A DNA stretch of 54,009 nt from Myxococcota bacterium (lineage in GTDB: Bacteria > Myxococcota_A > UBA9160 > UBA4427), in NCBI GenBank assembly GCA_030748735.1, contig JASMLK010000091.1, positions 1 to 54,009 on the forward strand, in the 5' to 3' direction. Numbering within the stretch: position 1 is the first letter of the stretch; every line of letters begins with the position of its first letter. A model generated the notes under the pieces. The model worked only from the letters and a program-made list of their open reading frames with translations, searched no databases and was not told the DNA's origin. This document shows, in pieces, positions 1 to 9,471 of this stretch. Position numbers and translations under genes: made by a program.

Positions 1-120
1 TGTGGGGGGGGGGGGTTTGCGGGGGGTTCCGGGCTGGGGCGCGGGGTGGGGGGCGGGGGGGGGGGCGGGGTAGGGGCGGGGTGGGGGGGGATTTCCCCCC
101 CCCCCCCCCCCCCGGCCCCA
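1..120. other. G/C homopolymer-rich contig end
   Basis: This stretch is almost only runs of G and then C, including a run of more than ten C residues near 100-115. It does not resemble the balanced high-GC coding sequence that follows. No gene or regulatory signal is visible here. It is most likely a poorly resolved assembly end. Positions 121-201 look like ordinary sequence downstream of the minus-strand GTPase gene. Confidence 0.6.
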
Positions 121-201
121 GAACGCTCCTTGCTGTGCGGGAGGGGCGAGTGTCGCCCTGTGTTGGGTGGGGGTGAGCCGCTGTTGGGCTGACGCGGAGG
201 G

Positions 202-1128
202 CTAGGCGGGGGCGCGCTGGATCAGGACCAGCTTGTTGAGGTTGGGGGTTGGGCCTTCGGCGTCGGCCCAGTCGATTCGGTGGCCTACGAGTTGGAGGAG
301 GCGGGGGCCGGCTTCGGTCTGGGTGAAGCCTTTGGCCCGGAGGAGACCTTCGCGGCTCTGGAGTTCGGTTTCGATTTCGGCTTCGGTGGAGCCCGGCGGC
401 ACTTCCCAGATTTCGGTCGTGAAGTGTTCGTGAGTGTGAGGGCGAACCTTCGGGGCGGCCGCGCTGCGGTCGACGGCACCAACATCGGGCGGAAAGAGGA
501 GTTCCGGTTCGACGCGGCCCTGTTCGCAGCGGACGAGCGGGGCTTCGGGTTCGATTTCACGTAGCCGGGCTTCGACGGTTTCGAGCTGGTCGGCGGGAAC
601 GAGGTCGATCTTGTTCAGCACGAGCAGGTCGGCGGACGAGACCTGGTCGACGAAGGTGCCGGTGAGGTCGCGGCCCTCGAGGACCTGGTCGGCGTTGACC
701 ACGACGATGGCGGTGTCGTCGCCGATCCAGCGCGAAACCGGCTCGCGCCAGAAGTTGAGCTGGGTGTCGAAGGGGAGCGCCACGCCGGAGGTTTCGATCA
801 CGATGCGGTCGGGGTCGACTTCGCGGTAGAGGGCTTCGAGGGTTTCGATCAGGTCGTCCGACAGCTCGCAGCAAACGCAGCCCCCCTCGATCTCGACGAA
901 GGCTTCGCCCCCGGCGCCGAGCAGCGCGCGATCGACGCCGAGGGCGCCGATCTCGTTCGACACGATGGCGACGCGAATCCCCTCCTGCTGTGCGCAGGCG
1001 AGCAGGTGCTGCACCAGGCTCGTCTTGCCCGAGCCGAGAAAACCGGAAACCACGAGCGCCGGAATCCGCCGGCCGGCGGCTTCGGGCTCGGGGGTCGCGT
1101 CGGTCGTCTTGTCGGGGGCGTCACTCAT
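202..1128 (-). CDS. CobW/P47K-family GTPase (metallochaperone)
   Basis: This is a 308-residue G3E-family GTPase of the CobW/YjiA/ZNG1 type. The family uses GTP hydrolysis to hand metal ions, often zinc or cobalt, to client proteins in the cytoplasm. The P-loop GFLGSGKTS lies at about 29-37, the metal-binding EGGCVCC motif at 81-87, and the guanine-specificity NKID motif near 173. A small HTHEHF cluster precedes the CobW C-terminal domain. I use the ATG at 1128, which has a purine-rich stretch upstream. An ATG three codons earlier (1137) is possible. It is divergent from the glutathione reductase gene. No client metalloprotein gene sits next to it, so the metal is not known. Confidence 0.9.
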   Translation of the reverse strand: MSDAPDKTTDATPEPEAAGRRIPALVVSGFLGSGKTSLVQHLLACAQQEGIRVAIVSNEIGALGVDRALLGAGGEAFVEIEGGCVCCELSDDLIETLEALYREVDPDRIVIETSGVALPFDTQLNFWREPVSRWIGDDTAIVVVNADQVLEGRDLTGTFVDQVSSADLLVLNKIDLVPADQLETVEARLREIEPEAPLVRCEQGRVEPELLFPPDVGAVDRSAAAPKVRPHTHEHFTTEIWEVPPGSTEAEIETELQSREGLLRAKGFTQTEAGPRLLQLVGHRIDWADAEGPTPNLNKLVLIQRAPA

Positions 1129-1283
1129 GGGCCCCATTCCATAGAAGATCCGGAGCCACCTCGCCGATGTTTTCGGCCCCCCTCGACCGGCTCGCTATGG
1201 TTGGCCGTCGCGAATCGCCACGCCGGGTCTCCGCAACGCACCCTCGCCGCCGTCGGGCCCGGCCAACCAGCAAGGAACTACAG

Positions 1284-2636
1284 ATGGCCGATCGGGATTG
1301 GGATCTCTTCGTCATTGGCGCGGGCTCGGGGGGAGTGCGCTGTGCGCGCTTTTCTGCCCAGTTCGGCGCCCGGGTCGCCATCGCTGAAGAACGAGACCTC
1401 GGTGGCACCTGCGTGAATGTGGGCTGCATCCCGAAGAAGCTCCTCGTCTACGCGTCGCACTTTCCCGAAGACGCCCACGACGCTGCGGCGGGTTATGGCT
1501 GGACGGTCGGCGAATCGAGTTTCGATTGGTCGACGCTGATCGAAAACAAGAACAGCGAGATCTCACGGCTCAACGGCATCTACGACGGCCTGCTCTCCGC
1601 GGCTGGCGTGACCCTGGTCGACGGACGCGCACGCATCATCGACCCCCACACCGTCGAGGTCGCGGGCAGGCGCCACACCGCGGACACCATCCTCGTTGCC
1701 ACCGGAAGTTGGCCCAACGTTCCCGACGTGCCGGGTGTCGAGCACGCCATTACGTCGAACGAGGTCTTCCATCTCGAACAGCAGCCGAAGCGCGTGCTGA
1801 TCGTGGGCGGCGGCTACATCGCGGTCGAGTTCGCGGGGATCTTTCACGGTCTCGGCACGCAGGTAACACAGGTGTACCGCGGCCCGCTGTTCTTGCGCGG
1901 CTTCGACGACGACGTGCGCGCCCACCTCGCCGGCGAAATGCGCAAGAAGGACATCGACCTTCGCTTCGACACGAACGTGAACTCGATCGAGAAGACGAGC
2001 AGCGGCCTGAAGGTCTCGCTGACCGATGGCAGTGAAGTCGAAGTCGACCAGGTTCTCTACGCCACGGGACGCAACCCGCTCACGAAGGACCTGGGCCTCG
2101 AAGACGCCGGGGTCGAACTCAACCGAAAGGGCGCGATCGAGGTCGACGAGTACTCTCGCTCGAACGTGCCGAGCATCTATGCGATCGGCGACGTCACCGA
2201 TCGCATCAACCTCACCCCGGTGGCGATCCACGAAGGCGTGTGCCTTTCGAATACGCTCTACAACGAGACGCCGATGAAGCCCGTCCATCGCGACGTGCCG
2301 GCCGCCGTCTTCAGCCAACCACCGATCGGCACCTGTGGGCTGACCGAACAGCAGGCGCGCGAGGACTACGCTGAAATCGACGTCTACGAATCGCGCTTCC
2401 GCGCGCTGAAGCACACGCTCACCAAGGGTGAAGAGCAGACGTACATGAAACTCATCGTCGACCGCACGAGCGACCGTGTCGTGGGCCTCCACCTGGTGGG
2501 CCCCGAGGCGGGTGAGATCGTCCAGGGCTTCGCGGTCGCGATCAAGTGCGGTGCTACGAAGGCGCAGTTCGATGCCACGATCGGCGTCCACCCGACCAGC
2601 GCGGAAGAGTTCGTCACCATGCGCACGCCGCGCTAG
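1284..2636 (+). CDS. gor: Glutathione-disulfide reductase
   Basis: This is a 450-residue FAD-dependent class I pyridine-nucleotide disulfide oxidoreductase that reduces glutathione disulfide with NADPH in the cytoplasm. The N-terminal GAGSGG motif (12-17) binds FAD. The redox-active disulfide is [13 protein letters not shown] (C43/C48). The second Rossmann motif [11 protein letters not shown] is followed by arginines ([10 protein letters not shown]) that fit NADPH preference. The C-terminal HPTSAEE carries the His-Glu pair of the dimer partner. The length equals that of the enterobacterial enzyme. I use the ATG at 1284, because the open frame upstream of it is low-complexity and non-conserved. 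The stop lies 20 bp before the Nudix gene, so they may be co-transcribed. Confidence 0.94.
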   Translation: MADRDWDLFVIGAGSGGVRCARFSAQFGARVAIAEERDLGGTCVNVGCIPKKLLVYASHFPEDAHDAAAGYGWTVGESSFDWSTLIENKNSEISRLNGIYDGLLSAAGVTLVDGRARIIDPHTVEVAGRRHTADTILVATGSWPNVPDVPGVEHAITSNEVFHLEQQPKRVLIVGGGYIAVEFAGIFHGLGTQVTQVYRGPLFLRGFDDDVRAHLAGEMRKKDIDLRFDTNVNSIEKTSSGLKVSLTDGSEVEVDQVLYATGRNPLTKDLGLEDAGVELNRKGAIEVDEYSRSNVPSIYAIGDVTDRINLTPVAIHEGVCLSNTLYNETPMKPVHRDVPAAVFSQPPIGTCGLTEQQAREDYAEIDVYESRFRALKHTLTKGEEQTYMKLIVDRTSDRVVGLHLVGPEAGEIVQGFAVAIKCGATKAQFDATIGVHPTSAEEFVTMRTPR

Positions 2637-2656
2637 GCGGGCTGGACGGAGGCGGC

Positions 2657-3226
2657 ATGCATCGTCAATCGCTACTCAGCCTGCTTCGCGACTATCGAAG
2701 TCATCATCCCGGCGAAGGCCCGTGCGTCGATCGCATCGTCAGCCTCGTCGAAGGCCACAGCGACTGCTTCGAGCGCACCTGCCTGCCGGGGCACATCACG
2801 GCGTCGAGTTGGATCGTCGACGAAGACGGAAAGCGCGCCCTCCTCACCCATCACCGCAAGCTCGAACTCTGGCTGCAACTGGGCGGACACGCCGACGGCG
2901 ACACGGACATCTGCCGGGTCGCGCTGCGCGAAGCCCGGGAGGAATCGGGCATGGCGCATTTCGAAGTGCTGGCCGACGGCTTCCCGATCGACATCGACGT
3001 CCACGACATCCCCGCACGCCCCGGCGAACCCGCGCACCAACATCACGACTTCCGCTTCCTGCTACGCGCAAGGCCGGGACAACCACTCGTGATCAGCGAA
3101 GAGTCGAAAGACCTGCGCTGGTTCGCACGCGACGAACTGGCTCCGCTGCTCGGCGACGAGAGCATCGGACGCATGGTGCGCAAGGCCGACGTGCTGCTCG
3201 GCAAGGCAGCAAGCGCGCAGCGCTGA
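2657..3226 (+). CDS. Nudix hydrolase
   Basis: This 189-residue protein has one Nudix domain. The box reads GGHADGD, then REAREESGM, which gives the metal-binding REXXEE core. The Glu normally found early in the box is replaced by Thr within the GGHxDGD variant. That variant is known in a Nudix subgroup of unassigned substrate. The start at 2657 is supported by a GGACGGAGG ribosome-binding site. It follows gor by 20 bp. Members hydrolyse nucleoside diphosphate-linked substrates. The sequence does not show which. Confidence 0.85.
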   Translation: MHRQSLLSLLRDYRSHHPGEGPCVDRIVSLVEGHSDCFERTCLPGHITASSWIVDEDGKRALLTHHRKLELWLQLGGHADGDTDICRVALREAREESGMAHFEVLADGFPIDIDVHDIPARPGEPAHQHHDFRFLLRARPGQPLVISEESKDLRWFARDELAPLLGDESIGRMVRKADVLLGKAASAQR

Positions 3227-3372
3227 AGCAACCGCGCGACTTGCCGTGTGTAGTGGCCTTCCGTCGAAGGGGCCCGCAGCCCCCAACATGCACGGGATGC
3301 GCAACCGTCTTCCGCTCGCAGGTCGGAGCCCAAATGAAACCAGGGCAGCGGAATCGGCGCTTTCCGAACCGC

Positions 3373-3387
3373 GGCACGGCCCTTGCA
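3373..3387 (+). promoter_or_regulatory. Putative sigma-54 promoter
   Basis: GGCACG-N4-TTGCA matches the -24/-12 consensus, with GG at 3373-3374 and GC at 3385-3386 and the required 10-bp gap. Transcription would begin near 3398, about 30 bp before the small exported protein's ATG. The base before GG is C rather than T. This is a motif match only. Confidence 0.45.
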
Positions 3388-3427
3388 TTTCATGGGGGTG
3401 CCCCTCCCGGGTGCACAGGCCTTCCCC

Positions 3428-3796
3428 ATGACACGCCACGATCACAAGGACACGCAGCGCAAGAGCAGAAGAGGCTGGTTGCCCTTCCTGACGCTCGCCC
3501 TCGCCTGCGCGTTCGGGCAGGCCGCCCACGCCAATCCCCATGAGCTTCCGAAGACGTTCACGACCATCCCCTCGTCCGTGTCGGATGTGGCGGGTGAAAC
3601 CGACGGCGAAGACGTCACGCTGCGCACCAACGCGCTGAGCAAGCTTCAGACGCAAGCTCCTCTCTTCAAGCGCTACCAGAAGCTCAAGGTGCTGAGCTAT
3701 TCGCGCGAGGTCGAACTCGGCCACGACGAATTCGTCGTGAAGTTCCAGAGCCCGGGCAAACGGCGCTCGTTCATGATGGTCGAGCTGAGTTTTTAG
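3428..3796 (+). CDS. Small exported protein of unknown function
   Basis: This 122-residue protein has a basic N-terminus, a hydrophobic segment (WLPFLTLALACAFGQ) and an AHA cleavage site near residue 35, so it is predicted to be exported to the periplasm. The mature part is mixed charged, with no domain I recognise. The ATG at 3428 puts the signal peptide at the start. An upstream in-frame ATG at 3383 would add 15 residues. A sigma-54-like promoter lies just upstream. Its end converges with the oxidoreductase gene on the other strand. Confidence 0.6.
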   Translation: MTRHDHKDTQRKSRRGWLPFLTLALACAFGQAAHANPHELPKTFTTIPSSVSDVAGETDGEDVTLRTNALSKLQTQAPLFKRYQKLKVLSYSREVELGHDEFVVKFQSPGKRRSFMMVELSF

Positions 3797-3879
3797 CGCG
3801 GTCGGACGGAGCCGTTCTTCTACCCGGCCGGCCCCACCACCAGCACGAGCCCGGATGGATTCTCGAGCAGGCGCGCCGC

Positions 3880-6024
3880 TCAGCCGGACGCGCGCAAGCG
3901 CACCGGGATCGCGCTGAAGCGCGGCATGGCGATCAGCGGGTCGAGCGAATCGGCACTCGAGATCAAGCGCGCGGTCGAGCTTCCGACTTTTCTGGTGTCG
4001 CCGGTGACATCGCCGCTCGCGCTCGGACGGCCGAAGCCATGCGCCATCGACACCACGCCGGGACGCACGTCGGCATCGGCTTCGACGACGGCGTCGATGC
4101 AACCGTCGGCCGATTCGATCTCGATCAAGTCGCCGTCGCGAACACCCAGTGCCGCGAGTTCGTCGGGATGCAGATACGCTGCATTGTGCCGCCCGGCTTC
4201 TGCACTCTTCGGGAAGTCCCGTCCGACCGAATTGGCCACGTGTTTGAGCCGACGCACTGCGAGCAGATGGGTGAATTCATCGCCGGCGCCCTCGCCTTCT
4301 CGCGCCACGTCCCCCAACTCTGCGATCGCTTGCTCCGAGGCAACGCGAAGCCTGCCCTCGACACCGGGGATCGGTGGGCCGACCACGGGGGCCACTTCTT
4401 CAAAGACGTGCCCGCCTTCGTATTCGGCGATCTTGCGCAGCGAGATCTTGGTCGCCGGGTAGATCTTCTCGAGCACGCTGAGTGTGTCTTCGTCTTCGCT
4501 TTCGACGACACCCCCCGCGAGTTCGATCGGGCTTCCCATGCGCCGCGCGAGCCCGACGAAGACCTGCCAGTCCTCGACGAGGTCGCCCTCGGGTTCGATC
4601 ACGGGCTCGGTAAACTGGGCGAAGGGTTCCTCCCAGAGCATGTCCTGATAACTCGAAAGGTCGGTGCGTTCGAGGCTGTGCCTGGGCGCGATCACGTAGT
4701 CGGCGAGCTGTGTGGTTTCGCTCGGCACGACATCGACGCAGACCAGAAGATCGAGCGCCGACAGCGCCTCGATCGTACGCGCCTGATCCGGCCAACACGC
4801 CACCGGGTTCGCACCGACGACGACGAGCGCGCGCACCTGCCCCTCTCCCGGGGTGAGGATCTCGTCGGGCAGCACCGCGGTGGGCATCTCGTTGAAGACC
4901 TGTCGCACTCCGCGAATGCGCGAGCGTTCGGCATTGGCCGCGTCGTTGAGTTCCGGCGGAAGCAGTTCTTTCGGGATCACCTGGGCGGGGCGCGGAAGGT
5001 CGGGCGTGAGCACACTCGGGACGCCCACCTTTTCGCCTTCGCGGCTCCAGCGACCACAGATGCTGTTGAGTGCCAACAGGAGCTGTTCGCTCAAGTGGGG
5101 ATGCGGTGCCATGTCGGGGCCAGTGCCAGAACCTGCAACGCCGCGCGGCCCCTCCGCAAACATGCGTGTCGCGCGAACGAGCAGGTCGCTTTCGATCCCC
5201 GCGCGCGCCGCGACGACTTCGGGAGTGAAGGGCTCGACGGCTTCGCGAAGCGCGTCGAGGCCGTCGACATGCTCCTCACAGAACGCCGCGTCGTGGAGTT
5301 CTTCGCTGAGGATCAGGCGAATCATTCCCGCGATCAGCGCCGCGTCTTGCCCCGGCTTTACAGGCAGGTGCAGATCCGCCATGCGCGCAGTTTCCGTGCG
5401 TCGCGGATCGACGACGATGACCTCGAGGCCGCGATCCTTCGCCTCGCGAAGCGCCGTCGGACGAAAGCCCGGCGGTCCACCCATCTGATGCAGGGCCGAA
5501 ACGAAGGGGTTGCTGCCCACCAGCATGATGACGTCTGCACTGGCAAACGAATGCGGCCCCCCACCCCAGGTGCCAGAATTCATCACGGCGATGATCTTCG
5601 AAGCCTGGTCGATCGTCATCGTCGAATAGCGACTGCGCGACCCCAGCCCCGCGTGCCACGCCCGACTCACGGGAACAGCCGGCGCGCTGAAGTAGGCTGC
5701 GGTACCGCAGAAGCTCGCAATCGCGTGCGGCCCGTGGGCATCGCGGATCGCGCTGAGTCTCGCCGCAACTTCGTCGAGGGCCGCTGCGCTACCGATCGCC
5801 TCGAAGCCGCCTTCTCCCCGCCGAAGGCTCGTTCGCAAACGCTCCGGGTGATTCCACTGCGCGGCGATGTTGCGGCCCTTCACGCAGGTATAGCCGCGAC
5901 TCATCGCGTGCTCGCGATCGCCGCTCACAGCGACGATACGGTTGTCTTCGACATCGATCGAAAGCCCGCACGAGGCGGCACAAAGGCGGCAGAAGGTTCG
6001 TCGGGTCTTCGTTTCAGGGGACAT
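3880..6024 (-). CDS. Molybdopterin-dependent oxidoreductase (formate dehydrogenase-like)
   Basis: This is a 714-residue member of the Mo/W-bis-MGD (DMSO reductase) superfamily. The N-terminal [4Fe-4S] domain has C12, C15, C19 and C47, with the adjacent conserved Lys (CVKGR). Molybdopterin-binding segments such as VGSNPF and VDPRRTETA follow, and a MopB C-terminal domain with HPDELAALG and AHGFGR ends the protein. There is no twin-arginine signal, so it should be cytoplasmic. The usual Cys/Sec metal-ligand position, after the first conserved block, reads SRYSTMTIDQ and offers no obvious Cys or Sec. The substrate therefore cannot be read from sequence. A small lipoprotein gene lies 7 bp upstream. 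No electron-transfer or membrane subunit gene is adjacent. Confidence 0.85.
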   Translation of the reverse strand: MSPETKTRRTFCRLCAASCGLSIDVEDNRIVAVSGDREHAMSRGYTCVKGRNIAAQWNHPERLRTSLRRGEGGFEAIGSAAALDEVAARLSAIRDAHGPHAIASFCGTAAYFSAPAVPVSRAWHAGLGSRSRYSTMTIDQASKIIAVMNSGTWGGGPHSFASADVIMLVGSNPFVSALHQMGGPPGFRPTALREAKDRGLEVIVVDPRRTETARMADLHLPVKPGQDAALIAGMIRLILSEELHDAAFCEEHVDGLDALREAVEPFTPEVVAARAGIESDLLVRATRMFAEGPRGVAGSGTGPDMAPHPHLSEQLLLALNSICGRWSREGEKVGVPSVLTPDLPRPAQVIPKELLPPELNDAANAERSRIRGVRQVFNEMPTAVLPDEILTPGEGQVRALVVVGANPVACWPDQARTIEALSALDLLVCVDVVPSETTQLADYVIAPRHSLERTDLSSYQDMLWEEPFAQFTEPVIEPEGDLVEDWQVFVGLARRMGSPIELAGGVVESEDEDTLSVLEKIYPATKISLRKIAEYEGGHVFEEVAPVVGPPIPGVEGRLRVASEQAIAELGDVAREGEGAGDEFTHLLAVRRLKHVANSVGRDFPKSAEAGRHNAAYLHPDELAALGVRDGDLIEIESADGCIDAVVEADADVRPGVVSMAHGFGRPSASGDVTGDTRKVGSSTARLISSADSLDPLIAMPRFSAIPVRLRASG

Positions 6025-6031
6025 GGCCTTC

Positions 6032-6244
6032 CTACTTCTCCGACGCAGGGCGCACCGTCACCCCGCGCCCGATGGTTTCGACGATCTCGACCTCCGACAC
6101 GTCGGCGAGGGCGGCCTGCTTGGGATCGCGCCCGAGCACGACGAGATCGGCGGGCGGAGGCTGCGGCCCGGCACTCGCACAAGCCAACGTAGCGGCGACC
6201 AGCCCCAGCAGGGCGATCCGAGAATCAAGACGATGTCGAGACAC
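6032..6244 (-). CDS. Small putative lipoprotein
   Basis: This 70-residue protein has a short basic N-terminus, a hydrophobic stretch and a lipobox-like LAC near residue 22, followed by a Pro-rich linker and about 40 polar residues. I choose the GTG at 6244 because GGAGGAG sits 7 nt upstream. Another GTG two codons earlier is too close to that site. The stop is 7 bp from the molybdopterin oxidoreductase start, so the two probably form one transcript. Function unknown. Confidence 0.55.
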   Translation of the reverse strand: MSRHRLDSRIALLGLVAATLACASAGPQPPPADLVVLGRDPKQAALADVSEVEIVETIGRGVTVRPASEK

Positions 6245-6431
6245 GAACACACTCCTCCAACTCGTCGGTTTCCGTGCGAGGCCAACCGCAACTCGAGACC
6301 GACGAGGGCGGGGAGCATAGTCGACGATGAACCCGAGGTATCTGGTAGGTTGTCACGCCCCTGTAAGGGCGATCTGCCGCGACGCAGTGCCCCTGAACCG
6401 GCAGGAATCAACTCCGGCGAGGTCATCGAAT

Positions 6432-7199
6432 ATGAGAGCCATCGGCATCATACTTGCGATCGTCATCATCATGGGCGCCGGAATCGCCTGGTGGGTGACC
6501 ACGTCCCTCGATCGGACGCTCGCCGAGACCATCGAGCAAGTCGGGAGCGAACTCCTCGACACGAGGCTCGGCGTGGCCGGTGTCGAGACGGATCTGCGTG
6601 CAGGGCGCGCCAGCATCTTCGGGCTCGAGGTCGCGAACCCAGAGGGCGATGGCCTCGACTTCTCTTCGCAGCCCGCTTTCGAGCTGGGCGAGATCACGGT
6701 TGCGATCGACATCGCCAGCCTGGGCGACGGGCCGATCCCGATCACCCTCGTGCGCGTGCTCGCACCGAAGCTCAATGGCGAAGTCACTTCGAGCGGGATC
6801 AACTTCAACGAACTGCGCGACCGGCTCAATGCCAACGGTGCCAACGCGGGCGCAGAGACAGGAACCGAAGGGGTCGACTCGGGCGAGCCGACGCGCTTAC
6901 GCATCGACGTCTTCGAATTCGCAGAAGGCTCGATCCAGGCCAACACCGAAGCCGTTGGCGGAGACATCCGCGAGTTGAAGCTCCCCGCGGTCAAGCTGAA
7001 GAACCTCTCGGGCACACCCGGTGAGATCGGTCAGCAGGTGCTCGACGTCTACCTCGACAAGGCGACCAGAGCAGTCGGCGTTGGGCAACTCGAAGCCGAA
7101 GCAAGAAAGCAGGTGAAAAAGCAGGTCAAGAGGGCGAAGAAGAAGGCCAAGAAGAAGCTCGGCAAAGCCGCGAGTTCTCTGCTCGGCGGTGACGAATAG
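6432..7199 (+). CDS. AsmA-like membrane-anchored protein
   Basis: This 255-residue protein has one N-terminal transmembrane helix (about 4-22). It continues with a region resembling the start of AsmA/DUF748-type envelope proteins: LGVAGVETDLRAGRASIFGLEVANPEG and FELGEITVAIDIAS-type strand patterns, in which 'core' and 'derived' lines alternate. It is much shorter than AsmA. Its last ~50 residues are extremely Lys/Arg-rich. The family is linked to lipid transport across the periplasm. That role is inferred from similarity only. The gene is divergent from the small lipoprotein gene. Confidence 0.6.
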   Translation: MRAIGIILAIVIIMGAGIAWWVTTSLDRTLAETIEQVGSELLDTRLGVAGVETDLRAGRASIFGLEVANPEGDGLDFSSQPAFELGEITVAIDIASLGDGPIPITLVRVLAPKLNGEVTSSGINFNELRDRLNANGANAGAETGTEGVDSGEPTRLRIDVFEFAEGSIQANTEAVGGDIRELKLPAVKLKNLSGTPGEIGQQVLDVYLDKATRAVGVGQLEAEARKQVKKQVKRAKKKAKKKLGKAASSLLGGDE

Positions 7200-7235
7200 A
7201 CCCGTTGCATCACGCGGGGCGCAGACGCCCGATCG

Positions 7236-8051
7236 CTACTTCCCCGGCACCTCGAGGGCCGAGCGAAGCGGCCCATCGAAATCCGCAGCGTGGGGGAGCG
7301 CAAGCGGCGTAATCGAAACGTGTCCGTCACGCAGAACGCGGTGATCGTTCGGCCCTTCGGTCGCGCGGCGCTCGATGAGCCCCTGATAGTCGTAGGCGAA
7401 GCGGCCATTCGGCTGGCGCGAGAACAACGCGTCGTAGCCGACCCGCGCGAGCTCGGTAATCACACGCGGGGTATCGCGATCGACGTTTTCGGGGAGGTTC
7501 ACGTTCAACAGGTCGACCCCGTCGGGCAGACCGTGCTCGAGGACGGCGCCCACGATCTCCGCCGCAACCTCACTCGCTCGCTGCCACAGCACAGCAGCGT
7601 CTTCGGAATGCGCGTGGGACACGAAGCGCCCGTGCCCGCCCTGCACGCCGATCGAAATCGCAACCGCGGGAAGCCCCGCGATCACGCCTTCGGCCGCGGC
7701 CCCAACCGTGCCGCTGCTCGACAGAAACGCCAGTCCGTGGTTCAGGCCGACGTTGATCCCCGACACCACGAGGTCGGGCTTCGCTTCGAAGACGGGATGG
7801 ATGCCCAGGTTCGCGCAGTCGGCGGGCGTCCCACTCGTCGTCACGATGCGCGGGTCGTCGGGCTCGCCCTTGCGCTCGGCGACTTCGATCTCCGAAAAGC
7901 GCGACACCGCCTTCGAGATCCAGCTGCGTTCGCGATCGGGAACGATGGTGTTGACGGCACGGACGCGATCGAGTGCGTCGAGTGCACGAATCAACGGGAT
8001 CAGGGCCGGCGATTCCACGCCGTCGTCGTTGGTGACGAGCAGGGTCGACAT
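7236..8051 (-). CDS. surE: 5'/3'-nucleotidase SurE
   Basis: This 271-residue protein is a metal-dependent nucleotidase that dephosphorylates nucleoside 5'- and 3'-monophosphates. It starts with the family's diagnostic LLVTNDDG (metal ligands D9 and D10). The ligand Ser lies in DRERSWISK and the ligand Asn in VSGINVGLNHG, followed by SSGTVGAAAEG. The start at 8051 puts the NDDG motif at its usual place. The open frame extends upstream but without conservation. It is divergent from the M18 aminopeptidase. Confidence 0.93.
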   Translation of the reverse strand: MSTLLVTNDDGVESPALIPLIRALDALDRVRAVNTIVPDRERSWISKAVSRFSEIEVAERKGEPDDPRIVTTSGTPADCANLGIHPVFEAKPDLVVSGINVGLNHGLAFLSSSGTVGAAAEGVIAGLPAVAISIGVQGGHGRFVSHAHSEDAAVLWQRASEVAAEIVGAVLEHGLPDGVDLLNVNLPENVDRDTPRVITELARVGYDALFSRQPNGRFAYDYQGLIERRATEGPNDHRVLRDGHVSITPLALPHAADFDGPLRSALEVPGK

Positions 8052-8165
8052 GGCGGCGAGGTTAGCAGCGCGACACCGCGCGAAGACCGGGAACTGCACG
8101 CGTCGCGTACGAGAAGCCGCTTCGAACGCTGCCCCGCACGCGACACCAAAGCTATGCTCGCGCCC

Positions 8166-9464
8166 ATGATTGATCTCGTTGCCGATCTGCTCGCGTACAT
8201 CGACCGGTCTCCTTCGCCCTATCACGCGGTGGCCGAAACCGAACGCCGCCTTCGCGGCGCGGGTTTCGGGCAACTCGAAGAGCGCTCGGTCTGGGACCTC
8301 ACGCCGGGAAGCAAGTCGTTCGTCGTGCGCGGCGATGGCAGCCTGATCGCCTTCCAGGTGGGTTCTTCGATGCCGGCCAAGGGCGGCTTTCGTCTCGTCG
8401 GCGCGCATACCGACTCGCCCAACCTGCGACTGAAGCCCCTGCCCGACGTCGGCGCACACGGCTACAACCAGATCGCCGTCGAACCCTATGGCGGCGTGCT
8501 GCTCCACACCTGGCTCGATCGCGACCTGTCGCTTGCCGGTCGCGTCACGATCCCCGGCCCCGACGGCCCGCAGGTCGTGCTGCTCGATTTCGCACGCCCG
8601 CTACTCCGCGTGCCGAACCTCGCCATCCATCTCAACCGCGAGATTCGCGAACAGGGCCTGAAGCTGAACGCGCAGAACCATCTCGTGCCGGTCGCCGGTC
8701 TCGAAGGCGGCCCGAAGCTTCGCGAGTTGATCGCCACCGAGTTGCGCGCGCAGGAAATCGCCGACACTGCCCCCGAAACCATCCTCGGCATCGACTTGAT
8801 GGCCTACGACACCCAGCCCGCGAGCGTGTCGGGTGCCCGCGGCGAGTTCATTCATTCGGCGCGTCTCGACAACCTGGCTTCGTGTCACGCCGCAGTGTCG
8901 GCCCTGATCGCCTGCGAAGACGGAGACCTCCCTCCCCACACGCGCGGCATCGTGCTCTACGACCACGAAGAAGTCGGCAGCCGTAGCGCGACGGGTGCGG
9001 CGGGCCCGTTTCTCGCCGAAACCCTCGAGCGCGTCGTCGCGGGGGTGAAGGGCGGCGAACCCCAGGGTCTCGCTCGCGCGATGGCGAATTCGCTCCTGAT
9101 CTCGGCCGACATGGCGCATGCCGTTCATCCCAACTACTCGGACAAGCACGAAAAGGGGCATCGGCCCGTCATCGGCAAGGGCCCGGTCATCAAGATCAAC
9201 AACAACCAGGCCTACGCGACCGACGCGGTGACGAGTGGTGTGTTCGTTTCGCTCTGCGAGGAAGAAGGCGTCGAGCCGCAGTACTTCGTGAGCCGCAGCG
9301 ACCTCGCCTGCGGGTCGACGATCGGCCCCATCACGGCGTCGAAGTTGGGGATCCGAACGGTCGATGTCGGCAACCCGATGCTCTCGATGCACTCGTGCCG
9401 CGAAATGGCGGGCACCGCCGATGTCCAGCCGATGGTCGACGTGCTGACCGCGTTCTTTTCCTAG
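8166..9464 (+). CDS. apeB: M18 family aminopeptidase
   Basis: This 432-residue zinc aminopeptidase removes N-terminal residues, often acidic, in the cytoplasm. The metal-binding and catalytic motifs are present in order: GAHTDSPNLRLKP, YDHEEVGSRS, MAHAVHPNYSDKHE, GSTIGPI and MHSCREM. The length matches bacterial M18 enzymes. I use the ATG at 8166 (MIDLVADL). An ATG four codons earlier (8154) is equally possible, since neither has a clear ribosome-binding site. Confidence 0.92.
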   Translation: MIDLVADLLAYIDRSPSPYHAVAETERRLRGAGFGQLEERSVWDLTPGSKSFVVRGDGSLIAFQVGSSMPAKGGFRLVGAHTDSPNLRLKPLPDVGAHGYNQIAVEPYGGVLLHTWLDRDLSLAGRVTIPGPDGPQVVLLDFARPLLRVPNLAIHLNREIREQGLKLNAQNHLVPVAGLEGGPKLRELIATELRAQEIADTAPETILGIDLMAYDTQPASVSGARGEFIHSARLDNLASCHAAVSALIACEDGDLPPHTRGIVLYDHEEVGSRSATGAAGPFLAETLERVVAGVKGGEPQGLARAMANSLLISADMAHAVHPNYSDKHEKGHRPVIGKGPVIKINNNQAYATDAVTSGVFVSLCEEEGVEPQYFVSRSDLACGSTIGPITASKLGIRTVDVGNPMLSMHSCREMAGTADVQPMVDVLTAFFS

Positions 9465-9471
9465 CCGCTGG

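Noticed and set aside
1563..2591. Long open frame (342 codons) antisense to glutathione reductase
   Set aside because: High-GC genes often leave long open antisense frames. The gor frame has all catalytic motifs, and the antisense product resembles nothing.
4039..6192. 717-codon open frame antisense to the molybdopterin oxidoreductase
   Set aside because: It is a mirror of the real gene with no motif and no plausible start context.
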